From Microbacterium sp. TNHR37B (lineage in GTDB: Bacteria > Actinomycetota > Actinomycetes > Actinomycetales > Microbacteriaceae), in assembly GCF_001620065.1 (NCBI RefSeq), contig NZ_LQGV01000001.1, positions 620,001 through 684,000 on the forward strand: a DNA stretch of 64,000 nucleotides, read 5' to 3'. Positions 53,246 to 63,310 of this stretch are shown piece by piece (the stretch's first letter is position 1; each line of letters starts with the position of its first letter). The notes below the pieces were generated by a model. That model had not been told where the DNA came from, made no database searches, and saw nothing but the letters and a program-made list of their open reading frames with translations. The translations under genes were made by a program, and so were the position numbers.

Positions 53246-54562
53246 ATGACAGGCCTTCCCCGCCGCACCCGAGCCGGCTACGCCCTGGGCGGTGTCGCCT
53301 CCGGCACGTATGGAACCGTGCCCGGGCTCATCCTCATGCCCTTCCTCACGGACCTGCTCGGAGTCGAAGCGGTGATCGCCGGCCTCGTCGTGTTCGCCCC
53401 CAAAGCGTGGGACTTCTTCCTCAACCCGATCGCCGGCACGCTCAGCGACCGTTCCCGACACCCGTTCGACCGCCGGCGGCCGTTCATCCTCCGGGCCGGG
53501 CTCCTGCTGGCGCTGGCCTTCGTCGCGATGTTCTTCGGTCCCACCGCTCCCCCGGTCGCCGGAGCGCTGTGGGTGCTCGTCTTCTCCCTCGCGGCGGCGA
53601 CGGCCTACGCGTTCTTCCAGGTGCCCTACCTCGCGATGTCCGCCGAGATCACCGATGACTACACCGAGCGCACCCGGCTCGTCACGTGGCGCGTGGTCGT
53701 CTTCACTCTGGCGATCCTCGTCTCGGGGGCGACGGCGCCGCTTCTCGTCGAGACGATCGGCGGCGTGGAGGGATACCGCACCATGGCCGGCGTCATGGCG
53801 GCACTCATCGTCATCGGCGCCATCGGGGTGTGGTGGTTCACGCGCGGTGTCCCGCTGACACGACATGAGAGCGCGGGCGGACGCCTGCGGGAGCAGTTGC
53901 GCGTGGTGCTCTCCGATCACGACGCGCGCTCGCTCGTCACCGCCTTCGTCCTGCAAGCCGTGGCGATCGGCATGGTGCTCTCGGGAGTCGTGTACGCCGC
54001 CCGACATGTCGTGCACGAACCGGGGATCGCCACCGTGGCGTTCGTCTGCTTCGTGGGTCCGGCGGTCGTGCTCACTCCGGCGTGGGCGCGTCTCAGTCGC
54101 GCGGTGGGGAAGAAGCGTGGGTTCGTCGTGGCGTCGCTCGTGATGCTCGCGGGGTTCGTCGCCCTGCTCTCCGCGGGGAGCGGATCTTCGGTCCCTCTCC
54201 TGATCGCCGCGGCGATCATCGGGATCGGCTACGCGGGGGCGCAGCTGTTCCCCCTCGCGATGCTCCCCGACATCGCCGCGGAAGACGCCCGGGTCAGCGG
54301 CACCAACCGCATCGGCATGATCTCCGGCGTCTGGTCGGGGTTCGAGCTGCTGGGATACGCGTTCGGCCCCGCCCTCCTGGGGCTCGTCCTGAGCATCGGC
54401 GGGTACGTCGCCACCGACGGTGCCGACATCACCCAATCCTCGACGGCGCAGGGCGCCATCATCGTCGGGATATCGGTGATCCCGGCCGCCCTCTGCGCGC
54501 TCAGCCTGCTGCCGCTGTCGCGGTACCGCCTCGACGCGATCCTGCGGGCACGATCGGAGTGA
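53246..54562 (+). CDS. GPH/MFS family transporter
   Basis: A 438-aa protein with 12 predicted membrane segments and the glycoside-pentoside-hexuronide cation symporter pattern: SRAGYALGG-like start (TRAGYALGGVASG), KAWDFFLNPIAGTLSDRS, and FQVPYLAMSAEITDDYTERTR at the middle. The sugar cannot be read. It is divergent from merR and could be under that regulator's control, but the MerR promoter lies on the other strand. Confidence 0.85.
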   Translation: MTGLPRRTRAGYALGGVASGTYGTVPGLILMPFLTDLLGVEAVIAGLVVFAPKAWDFFLNPIAGTLSDRSRHPFDRRRPFILRAGLLLALAFVAMFFGPTAPPVAGALWVLVFSLAAATAYAFFQVPYLAMSAEITDDYTERTRLVTWRVVVFTLAILVSGATAPLLVETIGGVEGYRTMAGVMAALIVIGAIGVWWFTRGVPLTRHESAGGRLREQLRVVLSDHDARSLVTAFVLQAVAIGMVLSGVVYAARHVVHEPGIATVAFVCFVGPAVVLTPAWARLSRAVGKKRGFVVASLVMLAGFVALLSAGSGSSVPLLIAAAIIGIGYAGAQLFPLAMLPDIAAEDARVSGTNRIGMISGVWSGFELLGYAFGPALLGLVLSIGGYVATDGADITQSSTAQGAIIVGISVIPAALCALSLLPLSRYRLDAILRARSE

Positions 54563-54586
54563 GGCTGCCGGTCGCGGGCGGCCGGG

Positions 54587-55576
54587 TCACCAGCTCGGCG
54601 GAACGCGCCCGACAGAACGGCCTTCCTCGTCGAGCAGGTGCCCGTTGCGCTTGCGGGCCCGGAGCACGGTCCATCGGTCGGTCACCTCGACTCCCTCTCC
54701 CCACGCCGCCTCGATCGCCGCGAGGGCGGTGAGGCTGCGCGCCCGCACACCCACGTAGAGGGGCGCCGCACCCACGAGGATCCCCACGCGATGGGTCTCG
54801 GCCAGGCGCGCCGCGCGTCCTGCGGCCTGTTCGGGGTCGGTCGCACGCGCCCACAGCACGGCGCCGCGCCGGAACCCCGCGGCCGGCATCGCAAGATCAC
54901 AGCCCACGCGGATCTGTCCCGCCGCGATCGCCCGATCCACCGTGCGGCGGGCGGTCGCCTCAGAGACGCCCAGTTGCGCGGCGATCGCGGCCGCCGGAAG
55001 CCGCGGGTCCGCTTCGAGCACCGTGGCCAGTTCGGCGACGACCTCGGGGCGCGGAGGCCGGGGGCGCTCGCCCGGCCGGGTATCGCGCATGAGGCGCTCC
55101 TGCGAGCGGGCGAGCGCACGCAGCCGCCATCCCGAGTCCTCCGCGACGATCGCCGCGGCGACGTCCATCCGCCGCACCGCGGCACCGCAGCCTTCGACCT
55201 CGCGCATGCGCGCGCTGAGCATCGGCAGTCCGCCGGATGCCGCCACGAGGAGGAGCGCGCCGGCCGAGGTCTCGTCGACGCTCAGCACCCACGGGAGACC
55301 AGCCAGCTCGTCGAGGATCGATTCGGCGGTTCCCGGCTCCAAGAGGACCACGGCGACGTCGGTGGACGCCGACCAGCGTTCCGGCGTGGGCCAGGCGGTC
55401 AGCCACGCGAGCGACTGCTCCGCCATCGCGTGCCAGTGCCGGGCCACCGTCGTGGCGTCGGCGCCGACCGCCGCGGCGATACGCGTCCACGGGGCACGGC
55501 CGTCGATCTGCAGGGCGTGGAGGATCGCGAGATCGAGCTCGCTGAAGCCGTCGGGAGTGCTCACCTGACGAATCAT
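54587..55576 (-). CDS. Lrp/AsnC-like regulator with two HTH domains
   Basis: A 329-aa regulator. The first HTH is at about 11-60 (ELDLAILHALQIDGRAPW, then AAAVGADATTVARHW), followed by an effector-type domain. A second Lrp-type HTH lies around 180-235 (LPAAAIAAQLGVSEATARRTVDRA) with another domain. Double Lrp proteins occur in Actinobacteria. ATG 55576 or GTG 55564 are both possible starts; neither has a clear ribosome binding site. It is divergent from the peptidase-hydrolase pair with 75 bases between. Confidence 0.82.
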   Translation of the reverse strand: MIRQVSTPDGFSELDLAILHALQIDGRAPWTRIAAAVGADATTVARHWHAMAEQSLAWLTAWPTPERWSASTDVAVVLLEPGTAESILDELAGLPWVLSVDETSAGALLLVAASGGLPMLSARMREVEGCGAAVRRMDVAAAIVAEDSGWRLRALARSQERLMRDTRPGERPRPPRPEVVAELATVLEADPRLPAAAIAAQLGVSEATARRTVDRAIAAGQIRVGCDLAMPAAGFRRGAVLWARATDPEQAAGRAARLAETHRVGILVGAAPLYVGVRARSLTALAAIEAAWGEGVEVTDRWTVLRARKRNGHLLDEEGRSVGRVPPSW

Positions 55577-55651
55577 AGGAACAGTCGGTCGGCACATGAC
55601 GAATATGACCCTCCTTCCACCCTCTCCAATGCCCATCCCTAGTTTCGGAGG

Positions 55652-57073
55652 ATGGAATTGACGGAAGACGCCATCTTCAGCACCATCGAAGATCTCGTGG
55701 CGATGGCGCCGCGCGCGACCGGTTCTCCGGGCGGGGAGGCGGCGGCCGCGTATGTGCAGCGGCGCTTCGACGCGGCGGGGCTCACGACCGAGATCCTCGA
55801 GGTCCCGTCCTTCGCGTGGCGAGCCGAGGCGAGCGCGCTCCGCGTGGGGGCGGAAGACGTGGCGTGCGCTCCCATCCTCCATTCCGCCCTCCCGGCAGAC
55901 GACTGGACCGGGAGCGCGGAGCACCGCATCGAGGCGCGCGTCGTCGACATCGGCACCGACCGGGTGTGCCGTCACGATGTCCGCGGCGCGATCGTCCTGT
56001 TCGACCTCACGTTCGACATGACCGTGGCCCATTCCCTCCCGCTGACGATGTACCTGCACGACCCGGGGCGGAAGGTCCTGCGTCGCGATGTGCTGCGGGG
56101 CCGGAACCCCTATGTCACCTCGCTCGCCCGCACCATGACCGATGCGGCCGCGGGAGGTGCTCGCGCGGTCATCGGTGTGCTCCGCGACTATCCCGACTCG
56201 CGGAACTATCACAACGAGTACTACCGCCGCACGCTGTTCACACTGCCCGGAGCGTGGGTGACCCGCGCGGAGGGCGAGCGGCTGCGAGCACTGCTCGCCG
56301 CCTCGCCGTCGGCGATGTTGGAGCTCTCCGTGAAGCGGGAGCGCGTCGTGTCGCAGACCGTGATCGGCGTTCTTCCCGGCCGGACGAACGAGACCATCAT
56401 GGTGCAGTCACACCATGATTCGGTCGGCCCGGGGGCGGTCGAAGATGCATCGGGGACCGCGGAGGTCATCGCACTCGCGGAGCAGGCCGGCGCCGAGGCG
56501 GCCCAGGGTCGCGTGCGAGACAAGACGCTCCTGTTCGTGACCTTCGACACCCACTTCACGGGTTATCAGGCGCATCAGGAGTTCGCGCTCCGCTACGTCC
56601 TCTCCCCCGACTCCCCCTGGAACATCGTGCTGAACGCGACGATCGAACACATCGGGCTGCGCGCCGTGGAGGGAGCCGACGGCGGGTTCGAGGACACCGG
56701 CGAGACGGAGCCCCGCGGGATCTTCCTCAACGTCAATCCGGCTCTCACGGTGCGCATCGCCCGGAAGGTGCGAAGGCACGGACTCCACGGCACCAGCCTC
56801 ATGGCAGCCGGCGCGCTCGAGTTCTTCGCGGGGGGAATCCCGACCGATGCGTCCTTCATCCTTGTCTCGGGCGTTCCGACGGTGAGCCTCATCTCCGGGC
56901 CCCTCTATCTCTACGACGACGCCGACACGATCGACCGCATCGACCGGGCGCAGCTCGTGCCGGTGGCGCGGTTCTTCGCCGACCTCCTGGACGACGTCGA
57001 CCGGCGACGCGGCGCTACGCTCGGGACGATGCCCGCTCCCCTTCGACGACTCCTCCCCCGTGGCCGATGGTGA
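55652..57073 (+). CDS. M28-like peptidase with altered active site
   Basis: A 473-aa protein with a zinc-peptidase M28 core. SHHDS (253-257) and the VEDASG (263-268) metal motifs are kept. The usual Glu-Glu catalytic pair is replaced by Thr300-His301 (FDTHFTG), and the following ligand region is TIEHIG (Glu332, His333). The last SDH-type histidine is also replaced by alanine (TDASF). A divergent family rather than a classical aminopeptidase is likely. No signal peptide. ATG 55652 directly abuts GGAGG, so a TTG at 55658 with better spacing is a possible real start. Confidence 0.75.
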   Translation: MELTEDAIFSTIEDLVAMAPRATGSPGGEAAAAYVQRRFDAAGLTTEILEVPSFAWRAEASALRVGAEDVACAPILHSALPADDWTGSAEHRIEARVVDIGTDRVCRHDVRGAIVLFDLTFDMTVAHSLPLTMYLHDPGRKVLRRDVLRGRNPYVTSLARTMTDAAAGGARAVIGVLRDYPDSRNYHNEYYRRTLFTLPGAWVTRAEGERLRALLAASPSAMLELSVKRERVVSQTVIGVLPGRTNETIMVQSHHDSVGPGAVEDASGTAEVIALAEQAGAEAAQGRVRDKTLLFVTFDTHFTGYQAHQEFALRYVLSPDSPWNIVLNATIEHIGLRAVEGADGGFEDTGETEPRGIFLNVNPALTVRIARKVRRHGLHGTSLMAAGALEFFAGGIPTDASFILVSGVPTVSLISGPLYLYDDADTIDRIDRAQLVPVARFFADLLDDVDRRRGATLGTMPAPLRRLLPRGRW

Positions 57074-58080
57074 GAGTCCGGTTTCCTGCCCGGCGCATCG
57101 ACGGCACCGTCGGCGAGCAGACCGGGCTCGTGGAGCTGCCGAGCTCGCCGCCTCCGCGCGACGGATACCCGTTCGTCGTCTACGGGCACATGACCACCGG
57201 CGGCTCGGCACGATCGGCACCGAGCCTGGGCGATCCCACGCACCCGGAGTGGCGACGCATGTCGCAAGGCGACCTGCTGTGCGGCCTGCTGCGCCGCCGC
57301 GGGTTCGCGGTCCTGCGCCCCGACTATGAGGGCCTCGGGAGCAGCGGCCCGCACCCCTATCTGATCGGCTCGTCGCTGGCGGAGTCCGTGCTGGCGATGG
57401 TCCGCGCGCGGGCCAACTTCGGCGTGCCGCTGTCGCGTCGATGGCTCGCCGCGGGCCATTCCGAGGGCGCGGTCGCCGCCCTCCACGCGGCGCAACGACA
57501 CGGCCACGATCCCGGCGACACGGAGCTGGTCGGCGTCGCCGCATTCGCGCCGGTGACCCGGATGGATCTGACGATCGGCGCAATGCGGCGTGTCCGGGCG
57601 CGCTTTCCGGGTTCCGGGATCGTGTCGGCGCTGATGGCCCTCATGCTGCAGGGAGCCGCGACGGACGACGCGCGCCTCGCGGAGCTCCTGCGCAGCGAGG
57701 GGCTCAGCCCGGCGGCGCGGCGGCTGTGGCCGGCGTTGCAGGAACTCTCGTTGACCGAGCTCGCTGAGCCGTCGTCGTGGGGGTCCCTGGCGCCCGGGAG
57801 CATCGGCGGGGCGTCGGGCGAGGAGGTATTCGCCCGGCTGGCGCAGAGCTTCCGCAGGAACGAGGTCGCGAGGCTGGCGGATCTGGCAGTGCCGGTGCGG
57901 ATCGATGCCGGACTCCTCGACGAGGTCGCGCCCGCGCCGTTGACGCGACGCCTCATCCGCGGGTATCGAGCGGCGGGAATGGACGTGATAGCGCGGTGGT
58001 GGCCGACGCACCATTCCGGGGTCATGCGGGAAGAGTTTGCGCCGGAAGAGGCGGCGGCGTGGATCGCGGCGCGGTTCTGA
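57067..58080 (+). CDS. Alpha/beta hydrolase
   Basis: A 337-aa cytosolic alpha/beta hydrolase. The nucleophile is Ser132 in GHSEGA, RPDYEGLGSSG is a typical core turn, and WWPTHHSG contains the likely catalytic histidine near residue 316. The start overlaps the preceding peptidase by 7 bases, so the two are co-translated and may act on one substrate in sequence. Confidence 0.82.
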   Translation: MVRVRFPARRIDGTVGEQTGLVELPSSPPPRDGYPFVVYGHMTTGGSARSAPSLGDPTHPEWRRMSQGDLLCGLLRRRGFAVLRPDYEGLGSSGPHPYLIGSSLAESVLAMVRARANFGVPLSRRWLAAGHSEGAVAALHAAQRHGHDPGDTELVGVAAFAPVTRMDLTIGAMRRVRARFPGSGIVSALMALMLQGAATDDARLAELLRSEGLSPAARRLWPALQELSLTELAEPSSWGSLAPGSIGGASGEEVFARLAQSFRRNEVARLADLAVPVRIDAGLLDEVAPAPLTRRLIRGYRAAGMDVIARWWPTHHSGVMREEFAPEEAAAWIAARF

Positions 58081-58096
58081 GCGGGCGATCGACGTC

Positions 58097-58113
58097 ACCG
58101 GCTAATCGCCGGT
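58097..58113. terminator. Short hairpin after the hydrolase
   Basis: ACCGGC-TAATC-GCCGGT, a 6-bp stem 17 bases after the stop. Short; may be a weak terminator or chance. Confidence 0.3.
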
Positions 58114-58165
58114 AAGGGCTAAGCGGTCGGACGAACGTTGCCGCGAAATCTCGCCAGACCTACTG

Positions 58166-58237
58166 CTGGGGTACCTGGACTCGAACCAAGAACAACTGAA
58201 CCAGAATCAGCCGTGTTGCCAATTACACCATACCCCA
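58166..58237 (-). tRNA. tRNA-Gln (anticodon CTG)
   Basis: A 72-nt cloverleaf. The acceptor stem pairs TGGGGTA with TACCCCA; the anticodon loop TTCTGGT reads CTG. The T-arm is CTTGG-TTCGAGT-CCAGG, and the discriminator base is G. The 3' CCA is not fully encoded (CA follows). It lies about 120 bases downstream of gltX on the same strand. Confidence 0.93.
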
Positions 58238-58242
58238 AGGGT

Positions 58243-58260
58243 GTGCCACCGAAGTGGCAC
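58243..58260. repeat. Hairpin upstream of tRNA-Gln
   Basis: GTGCCAC-CGAA-GTGGCAC, a 7-bp stem with a tetraloop between gltX and tRNA-Gln. It may end the gltX transcript or mark a processing site if gltX and the tRNA are transcribed together. Confidence 0.4.
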
Positions 58261-58359
58261 CGAGGGACGAGTCTACCCGACCGGAGCGGGGCGTCCAAAC
58301 CCACCGGGCCCCGGGCGTTTCGCCCCGCCGTGGTCGCTCATCGCGCCAGAGCCCAGCCG

Positions 58360-59874
58360 TCAGCCGAGGTGCTGGACGAGCGCGTCGAGGCGGCGGAGCG
58401 ACTCGGTCTTGCCCAAGAGCTCCATCGACTCGAACAACGGAGGCGACACGCGACGGCCGCTCACCGCAACGCGCAGCGGCCCGTAGGCGACGCGCGGCTT
58501 CAGGCCGAGACCCTCGATGAGCGCCTCCGACAGCGCCTCCTGCACCGCGGCGGCGGTGAAGCCCTGCTCGGGGACGAGCTCCAACGCACCCACCGAGGCC
58601 ACGAGCACTTCCCCCGCGTTGGCGGGGAGGCCCTTCAGGGCGTCCTCCTCATACACCACGTCGTCGCGGAACAGGAAGCCGAGCAGGCCCGGGGCCTCAC
58701 CGAGGAGCTGCATGCGCTCCTGGACGAGGGGCGCCGCTGCCGCGAGGATCCGCTCCTGCTCCGGGGTCAGGGTCTCCCCCACGAGCCCTGCGCTGCGCAG
58801 ATACGGCAGGAGGCGCGCGGCGAAGTCGGCCGGCTGCAGCATGCGGATGTGGTCGCCGTTGATCGACTCCGCCTTCTTCTGGTCGAAGCGGGCCGGGTTC
58901 GGGTTGACGTCGACGATGTCGAAGGCCGCGATGAACTCCTCGAGGGAGAACACGTCGCGGTCGGGGGCGATCGACCAGCCGAGGAGCGCCAGGTAGTTGA
59001 GCAGCCCCTCGTGGATGAAGCCGCGCTCCCGGTGGAGGAAGAGGTCGGCCTGCGGATCGCGCTTAGAGAGCTTCTTGTTGCCCGTCTCCCCCAGCACGAG
59101 CGGCATGTGCCCGAAGCGCGGCACGAAGTCGGTGACGCCGGCGTCGATCAGGGCGCCGTAGAGCGCGAGCTGGCGCGCGGTGGAGGGCATGAGGTCCTCG
59201 CCACGGATGACATGGGTGATGCCCATGAGCGCGTCGTCGACGGGGTTGGTGAAGGTGTAGAGCGCCTGTCCGCCCGCGCGCACGACGACGAAGTCGGGGA
59301 AGGAACCGGCGGGGAAGGTGACCTCACCCCGGATCAGGTCGACGTAGGTGAGGTCGTGGTCGGGCACGCGCAGGCGCCACGCGGGCTCGCGCCCCTCGGC
59401 ACGGAACGCCGCCTTCTGCTCGTCGGTGAGATCGCGGTCGTAGTTGTCGTAGCCGAGCTGCTTGGCGCGGCCGGCGGCGTCATTGCGGGCGTCGATCTCC
59501 TCGGCCGTCGAGTACGACTCGTACACCGCCCCCGACGCGATCAGCTTCTCGAGCACGCCGGCGTAGATGTCGCGGCGCTGCGACTGGCGGTACGGCGCGT
59601 GCGGGCCGCCCTTCTCGACTCCTTCGTCCCAGTCGATCTCGAGCCACGTGAGCGCGTCGACGAGCTGACGGTAGCTCTCCTCGCTGTCGCGCGCGGCGTC
59701 GGTGTCCTCCACGCGGAAGATGAGCTTGCCGCCGGTGTGACGCGCGTACGCCCAGTTGTACAGGGCGGTACGGACCATCCCCACGTGCGGAAGGCCCGTC
59801 GGCGAGGGGCAGAACCGCACGCGGACGTCGGTTCCGGAGGCGGTGGTGGTGCGGGGATCGATCGCTGCAGACAT
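58360..59874 (-). CDS. gltX: Glutamate--tRNA ligase
   Basis: A 504-aa class I synthetase. The HIGH motif appears as HVGM ([10 protein letters not shown]) and KMSKS as KLSKR ([11 protein letters not shown]). In Actinobacteria GluRS also charges tRNA-Gln with glutamate, corrected by GatCAB, so the neighbouring tRNA-Gln is a plausible substrate. ATG 59874 begins just before the [17 protein letters not shown] segment; the longer frame is rejected because it overlaps the lysR gene. Confidence 0.96.
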   Translation of the reverse strand: MSAAIDPRTTTASGTDVRVRFCPSPTGLPHVGMVRTALYNWAYARHTGGKLIFRVEDTDAARDSEESYRQLVDALTWLEIDWDEGVEKGGPHAPYRQSQRRDIYAGVLEKLIASGAVYESYSTAEEIDARNDAAGRAKQLGYDNYDRDLTDEQKAAFRAEGREPAWRLRVPDHDLTYVDLIRGEVTFPAGSFPDFVVVRAGGQALYTFTNPVDDALMGITHVIRGEDLMPSTARQLALYGALIDAGVTDFVPRFGHMPLVLGETGNKKLSKRDPQADLFLHRERGFIHEGLLNYLALLGWSIAPDRDVFSLEEFIAAFDIVDVNPNPARFDQKKAESINGDHIRMLQPADFAARLLPYLRSAGLVGETLTPEQERILAAAAPLVQERMQLLGEAPGLLGFLFRDDVVYEEDALKGLPANAGEVLVASVGALELVPEQGFTAAAVQEALSEALIEGLGLKPRVAYGPLRVAVSGRRVSPPLFESMELLGKTESLRRLDALVQHLG

Positions 59875-59884
59875 CCCCGCCAGT

Positions 59885-60856
59885 CTAGTTGCCGCCGCTG
59901 GGCACCTCCGCGGCCGCCAACGCCGCGTTCGTGGCCGCGGCGACCGCCCGCTCCACCCCCCGGAGGACGGTCGCGACAGCCGGAACCCGGTCGGCCCCGT
60001 GTGCCGTGACCACGTGGATGAGCCGTTCGTCGCCCGCGAGGAGGGGGCGTGTGACGATACCCGGCAGCGCCGGGAACGACGCGACCCCGAGTGCCGGCAA
60101 CGTCGCGACGCCGATCCCCTGAGCGACGAGCCCCTCGACGGCGACGACGTTGTCGGTCTCGAATCCGATGCGCGGCGTGAACCCCGCGCGGCCGCACAGC
60201 TCCAGGAGGTGGCCGCGGCACCGCGGACAGCCGGCGATCCAGTTCTCCTCCGCCAGGAGTGCGACATCGATGACGTCGCGCCCAGCCACGGGATGATCCT
60301 CCGGCACGACGACGAGCAGATCGTCGCGCCCGACCGTCCGCACCGAGAGGCCGCGCGCGCTCGCGCCGTGGGGATCGGCCCGGTCACCGGGGTACGCAAA
60401 AGTCACCGCGATGTCGGCACGGTCCTCGCGTACGGCAGCCACGGCCTCCGGCGGCTCCGCCTCGACGTACGTGAGCGAGACTCCCGGATGACGGCGCGCC
60501 AGATCTCGCAGCAGCAGCGGCAGGATCGTCGGGGTCGCGGAGGGGAATCCGACGATCCGCACGGTTCCGGCCTCCAACCCGCGCAGCTCTGCAAGCTCGC
60601 CGACGGCGGCGTCCAGGGCCGTCGTCACCGAGGGAGCGTGCCGGGCGAGCACGCGTCCCGCCTCGGTCAGGCGGACGCGTCGCCCCACGCGTTCCAGGAG
60701 CGGAAGGCCGAGCTTCGCCTCGAGGCGCCTCATCTGCTGGCTGAGCGCGGGCTGGCTGTATCCGAGCAGGTCGGCCGCTCCGGTGAGCGACCCCGTGTCG
60801 GCGATCGCCTTGATCACGCGGAGATCGTGGACGTCGAGGGGCGAATCATCGGCCAT
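59885..60856 (-). CDS. LysR-family transcriptional regulator
   Basis: A 323-aa LysR regulator. The winged HTH is [31 protein letters not shown] and the C-terminal effector domain is type-2 periplasmic-binding fold. It carries a CPRC motif (AGCPRCRGH). ATG 60856 is used. It is divergent from a PLP-dependent enzyme gene, with 80 bases between the starts, the usual arrangement for LysR control. Confidence 0.92.
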   Translation of the reverse strand: MADDSPLDVHDLRVIKAIADTGSLTGAADLLGYSQPALSQQMRRLEAKLGLPLLERVGRRVRLTEAGRVLARHAPSVTTALDAAVGELAELRGLEAGTVRIVGFPSATPTILPLLLRDLARRHPGVSLTYVEAEPPEAVAAVREDRADIAVTFAYPGDRADPHGASARGLSVRTVGRDDLLVVVPEDHPVAGRDVIDVALLAEENWIAGCPRCRGHLLELCGRAGFTPRIGFETDNVVAVEGLVAQGIGVATLPALGVASFPALPGIVTRPLLAGDERLIHVVTAHGADRVPAVATVLRGVERAVAAATNAALAAAEVPSGGN

Positions 60857-60868
60857 CCGTACACATAA

Positions 60869-60899
60869 GCAGGCGTGATGCTTTCTATGCAACACCTGC
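60869..60899. promoter_or_regulatory. LysR-type operator candidate
   Basis: GCAGGCGT (60869-60876) and ACACCTGC (60892-60899) form an inverted repeat with 7 of 8 matching positions and a 15-base spacer, in the divergent promoter gap. Confidence 0.45.
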
Positions 60900-60936
60900 C
60901 GTGGACGAATGATCAGGCGCCCGCCATGCTGGGGCC

Positions 60937-62010
60937 ATGTCGCCCCTCACCGCTCCGCTCGCCTCGGCCACCGCGCCCCGCAGCCTCGCCGAGGTGCGCG
61001 CCGAGTTCGTCGACGCGCACGGATACCTCGCGGCGTGCACGGCGGGGCTTCCCACCCTCGGCACGCGGTCCGCGATCATGGGCGACCTGCTCGGCCGCCC
61101 CGATCCGCTGCACTACGCCGCGGTCGTCGAGGCCTCCCGCGGCCACTTCGCGCGGCTGGTGGGGGTGTCCGTCGACCGCGTCGCGATCGGGGCCCAGACC
61201 TCCGTGTTCGCCGCGCTCCTGGCCGCATCGCTCCCCGATGGGGCGGAGGTCTTGTGTCCCGACGACGAGTTCTCCTCACTGGCCCTCCCCTTCGTCCACG
61301 CGGGTCGCGGGATCACCGTCCGCACCGCCCCACTGGCCGACCTCGCCGCAGCGGTGCGCCCGGGCACCGCGTTGGTGGCGTTCTCGCTCGTCCAGTCCGC
61401 GTGCGGGTCGGTGGCCGATGCCGAGGCCATCGTGTCGGCCGCACGCGCCGTGGGAGCCCGGACGTTCTGCGACGTGACGCAGGCCGCGGGGTGGATGCCC
61501 GTTGTGGCCGACCACTTCGACGCCGTCGTCTGTCACGCCTACAAGTGGCTGTGCGCACCGCGCGGGGTCGCGTTCCTCGCCCTCGGCGCGGAGCTCGCCG
61601 CGACCCTTCGGCCCATCCATGCCGGCTGGTACGCGGGCGAAGACCCCTGGGCCTCCTGCTACGGCGTCGATGCGACGCTCGCGAGCGACGCGCGCCGCTT
61701 CGACGTCTCCCCCGCCTGGCAGGCCTTCGTCGGCGCGGAGCCGGCACTGCGCCTCTTCGCCGACGCCGACCCCGCCGCCCTCCACGCCTACACGACGGGG
61801 CTCGCCCACAGCTTCCGCGAGCGGATCGGACAGGAGGGGCCGCAGGAGAGCGCGATCGTGAGCTGGCCCGACCTGGCCGGACGAGACCTCGCCCGCTTGA
61901 CCGCCGCCGGGATCGTCGCGTCCGGCCGTAACGGACGTGCGCGCGTGGCCTTCCACGTCTTCAACGATGCGTCGGACGTCGATCGCGCCGCACGCGCGCT
62001 GGGCTGCTGA
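60937..62010 (+). CDS. Class V aminotransferase-fold PLP enzyme
   Basis: A 357-aa PLP enzyme of the cysteine desulfurase/kynureninase-like class V group. The PLP lysine is Lys203 in HAYKWLCAPRG and the aspartate Asp179 (FCDVTQAAGWMP) pairs with the ring nitrogen. No sulfur-accepting cysteine loop typical of IscS is visible. Substrate unknown. It is probably controlled by the divergent LysR. Confidence 0.85.
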   Translation: MSPLTAPLASATAPRSLAEVRAEFVDAHGYLAACTAGLPTLGTRSAIMGDLLGRPDPLHYAAVVEASRGHFARLVGVSVDRVAIGAQTSVFAALLAASLPDGAEVLCPDDEFSSLALPFVHAGRGITVRTAPLADLAAAVRPGTALVAFSLVQSACGSVADAEAIVSAARAVGARTFCDVTQAAGWMPVVADHFDAVVCHAYKWLCAPRGVAFLALGAELAATLRPIHAGWYAGEDPWASCYGVDATLASDARRFDVSPAWQAFVGAEPALRLFADADPAALHAYTTGLAHSFRERIGQEGPQESAIVSWPDLAGRDLARLTAAGIVASGRNGRARVAFHVFNDASDVDRAARALGC

Positions 62011-62026
62011 CTTCGCCGGATCCCGC

Positions 62027-63310
62027 TCAGCGGCGGGCGTAGGGCGCAAGCACGACGGTCGCGGCGACGAGGACGAGCGCGACCATCGCGAGCCCGCCGT
62101 AGTCGATCGCGCTCAGCAGCACCCCCGCGATCACCGCGCCCACCGCAGCGCTCGAGGTCATGAGCGTATCGCTGAGCCCCTGCCGGCGCGGTCGGCGTAG
62201 CGTCTCGGTGCTCTCGGTGAGGAGAGCCGCCCCGGCCACCGTCGCCGCGCTCCAGCCGAGGCCGAGGAGGAAGAGCGCCACGAGCACCGCCATCGGCTCG
62301 TTCGGGGCGACGGCCGCCGTCACGAGGGAGGCCGCCAAGATCGCCTGACCGAGGAGCACCGTCGCGATCCGCCCCCATCGGTCGGCGAGCATGCCGAAGA
62401 CCGGCGAGAGGCCGTACATCCCGAAGACGTGGAGCGCGATGGTCACCCCGACGATGAGCGTCACGTGCTCGGGCGCCAGGTGCGACAAGTGCACCGGCGT
62501 CATCGCCATGACCGACGCCATGACCACGTGCGAGGCGGACACCGCGAACATCGCGTAGCGCGCGGCGACGGGCCGATCGACCTCCACGACATGTTCCCGA
62601 CGCGCTTCGCCCGTGCGCGCCAGCTGCTGCGCCGTCAAGAGCGGGTCGGGCCGAAGCGCGACGAGGTAGAGCACGAGCGCCAGGATCTGCGCGACGATCG
62701 AGAACGCGTAGGCACCGGTCAGCGGCGGCATGCCGATGGCGGCACCGAGCGCTTCCCCCGGCGTGAGCATGAGCGGACCGGCGACGCCGCCGACCGTCGT
62801 GGCCCACACCACGGTGCCGAGGTCGCGCCCCCGCCGCGAGGTCGTGGCCAGGTCGGTCGCCGCGAACCTCGACTGCAGGTTCCCGGCGTTTCCCGCGCCG
62901 ATCAGGATCACGCCGAGCAGCAGCAGCGGGAAGACGCGCGCCGCCGCCGCGCTGATCACCACCGCGATCCCGATGAGCGCGAACAGGTTGCCGAGCGTGA
63001 GCGCCCGCCGCCGGCCGAAGCGAGCAGCCAGCCGCGACAGCGGAATCGCGCACAGCGCCGCGCCCAGGGTCACGGACGCCGTCGCCCAGCCCGAGAGCGC
63101 TTCGTTGCCGGAGATGTCCGACGCCAGGAGCGCGCCGAGCGAGATCGTCGCCCCGAAGGCGATCCCGCCGAGCACCTGACCAACGGCGAGGACACCGACG
63201 GTGCGGCGCTGGAGACGGGCGATCGCCTCGGAGTGCTGTTCTGCCGGGGCGGGCGTGGTCACACGTCCGTCCGGCGTGTCGTCGCGATCCGCCGCGGCGG
63301 CCTCACGCAT
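62027..63310 (-). CDS. MFS transporter
   Basis: A 427-aa protein with 12 predicted helices, the signature [18 protein letters not shown] after helix 2, and a second charged loop [11 protein letters not shown]. The group resembles drug or metabolite exporters. ATG 63310 overlaps the upstream fumarylacetoacetase-family gene by 8 bases, so the two are co-translated; a GTG 16 codons later is possible. It converges with the PLP enzyme gene after 16 bases. Confidence 0.88.
   Translation of the reverse strand: MREAAAADRDDTPDGRVTTPAPAEQHSEAIARLQRRTVGVLAVGQVLGGIAFGATISLGALLASDISGNEALSGWATASVTLGAALCAIPLSRLAARFGRRRALTLGNLFALIGIAVVISAAAARVFPLLLLGVILIGAGNAGNLQSRFAATDLATTSRRGRDLGTVVWATTVGGVAGPLMLTPGEALGAAIGMPPLTGAYAFSIVAQILALVLYLVALRPDPLLTAQQLARTGEARREHVVEVDRPVAARYAMFAVSASHVVMASVMAMTPVHLSHLAPEHVTLIVGVTIALHVFGMYGLSPVFGMLADRWGRIATVLLGQAILAASLVTAAVAPNEPMAVLVALFLLGLGWSAATVAGAALLTESTETLRRPRRQGLSDTLMTSSAAVGAVIAGVLLSAIDYGGLAMVALVLVAATVVLAPYARR

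Noticed and set aside
53180..54436. 418-aa open frame opposite the GPH transporter
   Set aside because: Arg/Asp/Glu/His-rich low-complexity translation typical of the antisense frame of a membrane protein gene.
58313..58325. GGGCG-TTT-CGCCC hairpin after gltX
   Set aside because: A 5-bp stem in GC-rich DNA is expected by chance and lacks other terminator features.
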